In this document: piece after piece, positions 63,627-64,000 of the stretch
Layout: each line of letters begins with the position of its first letter
Position numbering within the stretch: the first letter of the stretch is position 1
Source: Undaria pinnatifida
Taxonomy: Eukaryota; Sar; Phaeophyceae; Laminariales; Alariaceae
Assembly: GCA_012845835.1 (NCBI GenBank)
Contig: JABAKD010000007.1
Location: 7,714,566-7,778,565, forward strand
DNA length: 64,000 nucleotides
Reading direction: 5' to 3'
Program-made: the position numbers and the translations under genes
The notes under the pieces: model-generated
Seen by the model: only the letters and a program-made list of their open reading frames with translations
Databases searched by the model: none
What the model was told of the DNA's origin: nothing

Positions 63627-63824
63627 TCACGAATATCTGTGTGATTGCCCTCGCATGGAAATAGCTCCTAATGCCTTCGGGCACTGTTGGGCCAAGTAAG
63701 GACGAGACGGTGAGGCCCACTTGATATCTTCTCGATGGACAGCACCGGCCGCGTCCTTGAAAGCATCGGCGGTGTACAGCTTGTCCTCCCCAAGATGGCG
63801 AATGCCGAGGTGTATCCCAAGAAC
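63627..63824 (-). CDS. Terminal exon of an upstream GT31 paralogue, copy E (gene continues past the right edge)
   Basis: Acceptor GTTGAACAG|GTTCTTGGG, phase 0. Encodes VLGIHLGIRHLGEDKLYTAD, AFKDAAGAVHREDIKWASPS and YLAQQCPKALGAISMRG, then 5 codons and TGA. It is the best preserved member of the cluster and keeps the acceptor and frame. The C-terminus differs from the 29.4-kb exon (CPKALGAIS vs CPKVLESIWKWEL). No other exon of the paralogue is in the window, so a decayed copy remains possible. Confidence 0.5.
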   Translation of the reverse strand, partial: VLGIHLGIRHLGEDKLYTADAFKDAAGAVHREDIKWASPSRPYLAQQCPKALGAISMRGQSHRYS

Positions 63825-64000
63825 CTGTTCAACATTGCCAGTCAACACAGGCAGGTGGTAATAATACGAACGTTAGGTGAGGTATAGCTAAGTAAGAGTT
63901 GTAGCTATAGTGAACAAAAATTCAACCTGCGGTTTGGGTTTAGTAGTGTATTGTAACGGCGGTTTATCATTATGCGAAACCGCTAGTAAATAATAGAAAG

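Overview
This window looks like repeat-rich nuclear DNA of a eukaryote, most likely a brown alga or related photosynthetic stramenopile. The genes are split by long introns with GT..AG borders. Coding GC is higher than in the surrounding DNA. Poly-C, CAA, CTG and CTGTA tracts are abundant, and one gene pairs WSC domains with a CAP (SCP/PR-1) domain. The lineage call rests on this style and is only moderately secure. There is one 500-base assembly gap (9599-10098).

Genes. Most of the window is non-coding; I find four loci. (1) 79-5121, minus strand: three exons of a HYOU1/GRP170-like ER Hsp70 ATPase domain, cut by the left edge, with an apparent frameshift near 1300. (2) 13156-20132, plus strand: a complete ten-exon gene for a 486-residue secreted protein with signal peptide, two WSC domains, an Ala/Pro/Glu-rich linker and a C-terminal CAP domain. 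All splice phases close and the stop codon is present. (3) 29389-58633, minus strand: a GT31 (Fringe/beta-1,3-glycosyltransferase-like) gene. Its five exons are all in phase 0 and total about 380 codons over roughly 29 kb. They carry the DDD motif, the GGSG block and the GW..C..DTD block in the correct order. (4) 61.8-63.83 kb, minus strand: one good copy and several decayed copies of the last GT31 exon, probably the tail of an upstream paralogue, so GT31 genes appear to be tandemly arrayed.

Repeats. The introns and spacers hold several element families that I could define by internal comparison. MITE-A has termini close to ACGCGTGCTACGATAGAGGT, occurs in at least ten copies, and one copy has a 76-bp internal expansion. 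MITE-B has a TIR close to CATCCCACGGTAGGGGTTGC. R2 is a ~240-bp element with CAGCTGT-type ends, often tied to long poly-C runs. There are two tRNA-like SINE families. A LINE 3' fragment occurs twice, once inserted into an R2 copy. Satellites include (CAA)n at 10.6-11.6 kb, (CTGTA)n at 44.0-44.85 kb, a 21-bp array at 49.1-49.6 kb and a CTTCCATGGAAG-rich region at 39-40.8 kb.

The most interesting signals are: partial exon duplications inside introns of both the WSC-CAP and GT31 genes; the 29-kb GT31 gene with its tail-exon array bordered by MITE-like ends; and a near-palindromic 9-mer, TACCWGGTA, present at 14 exact sites against about 0.5 expected by chance.
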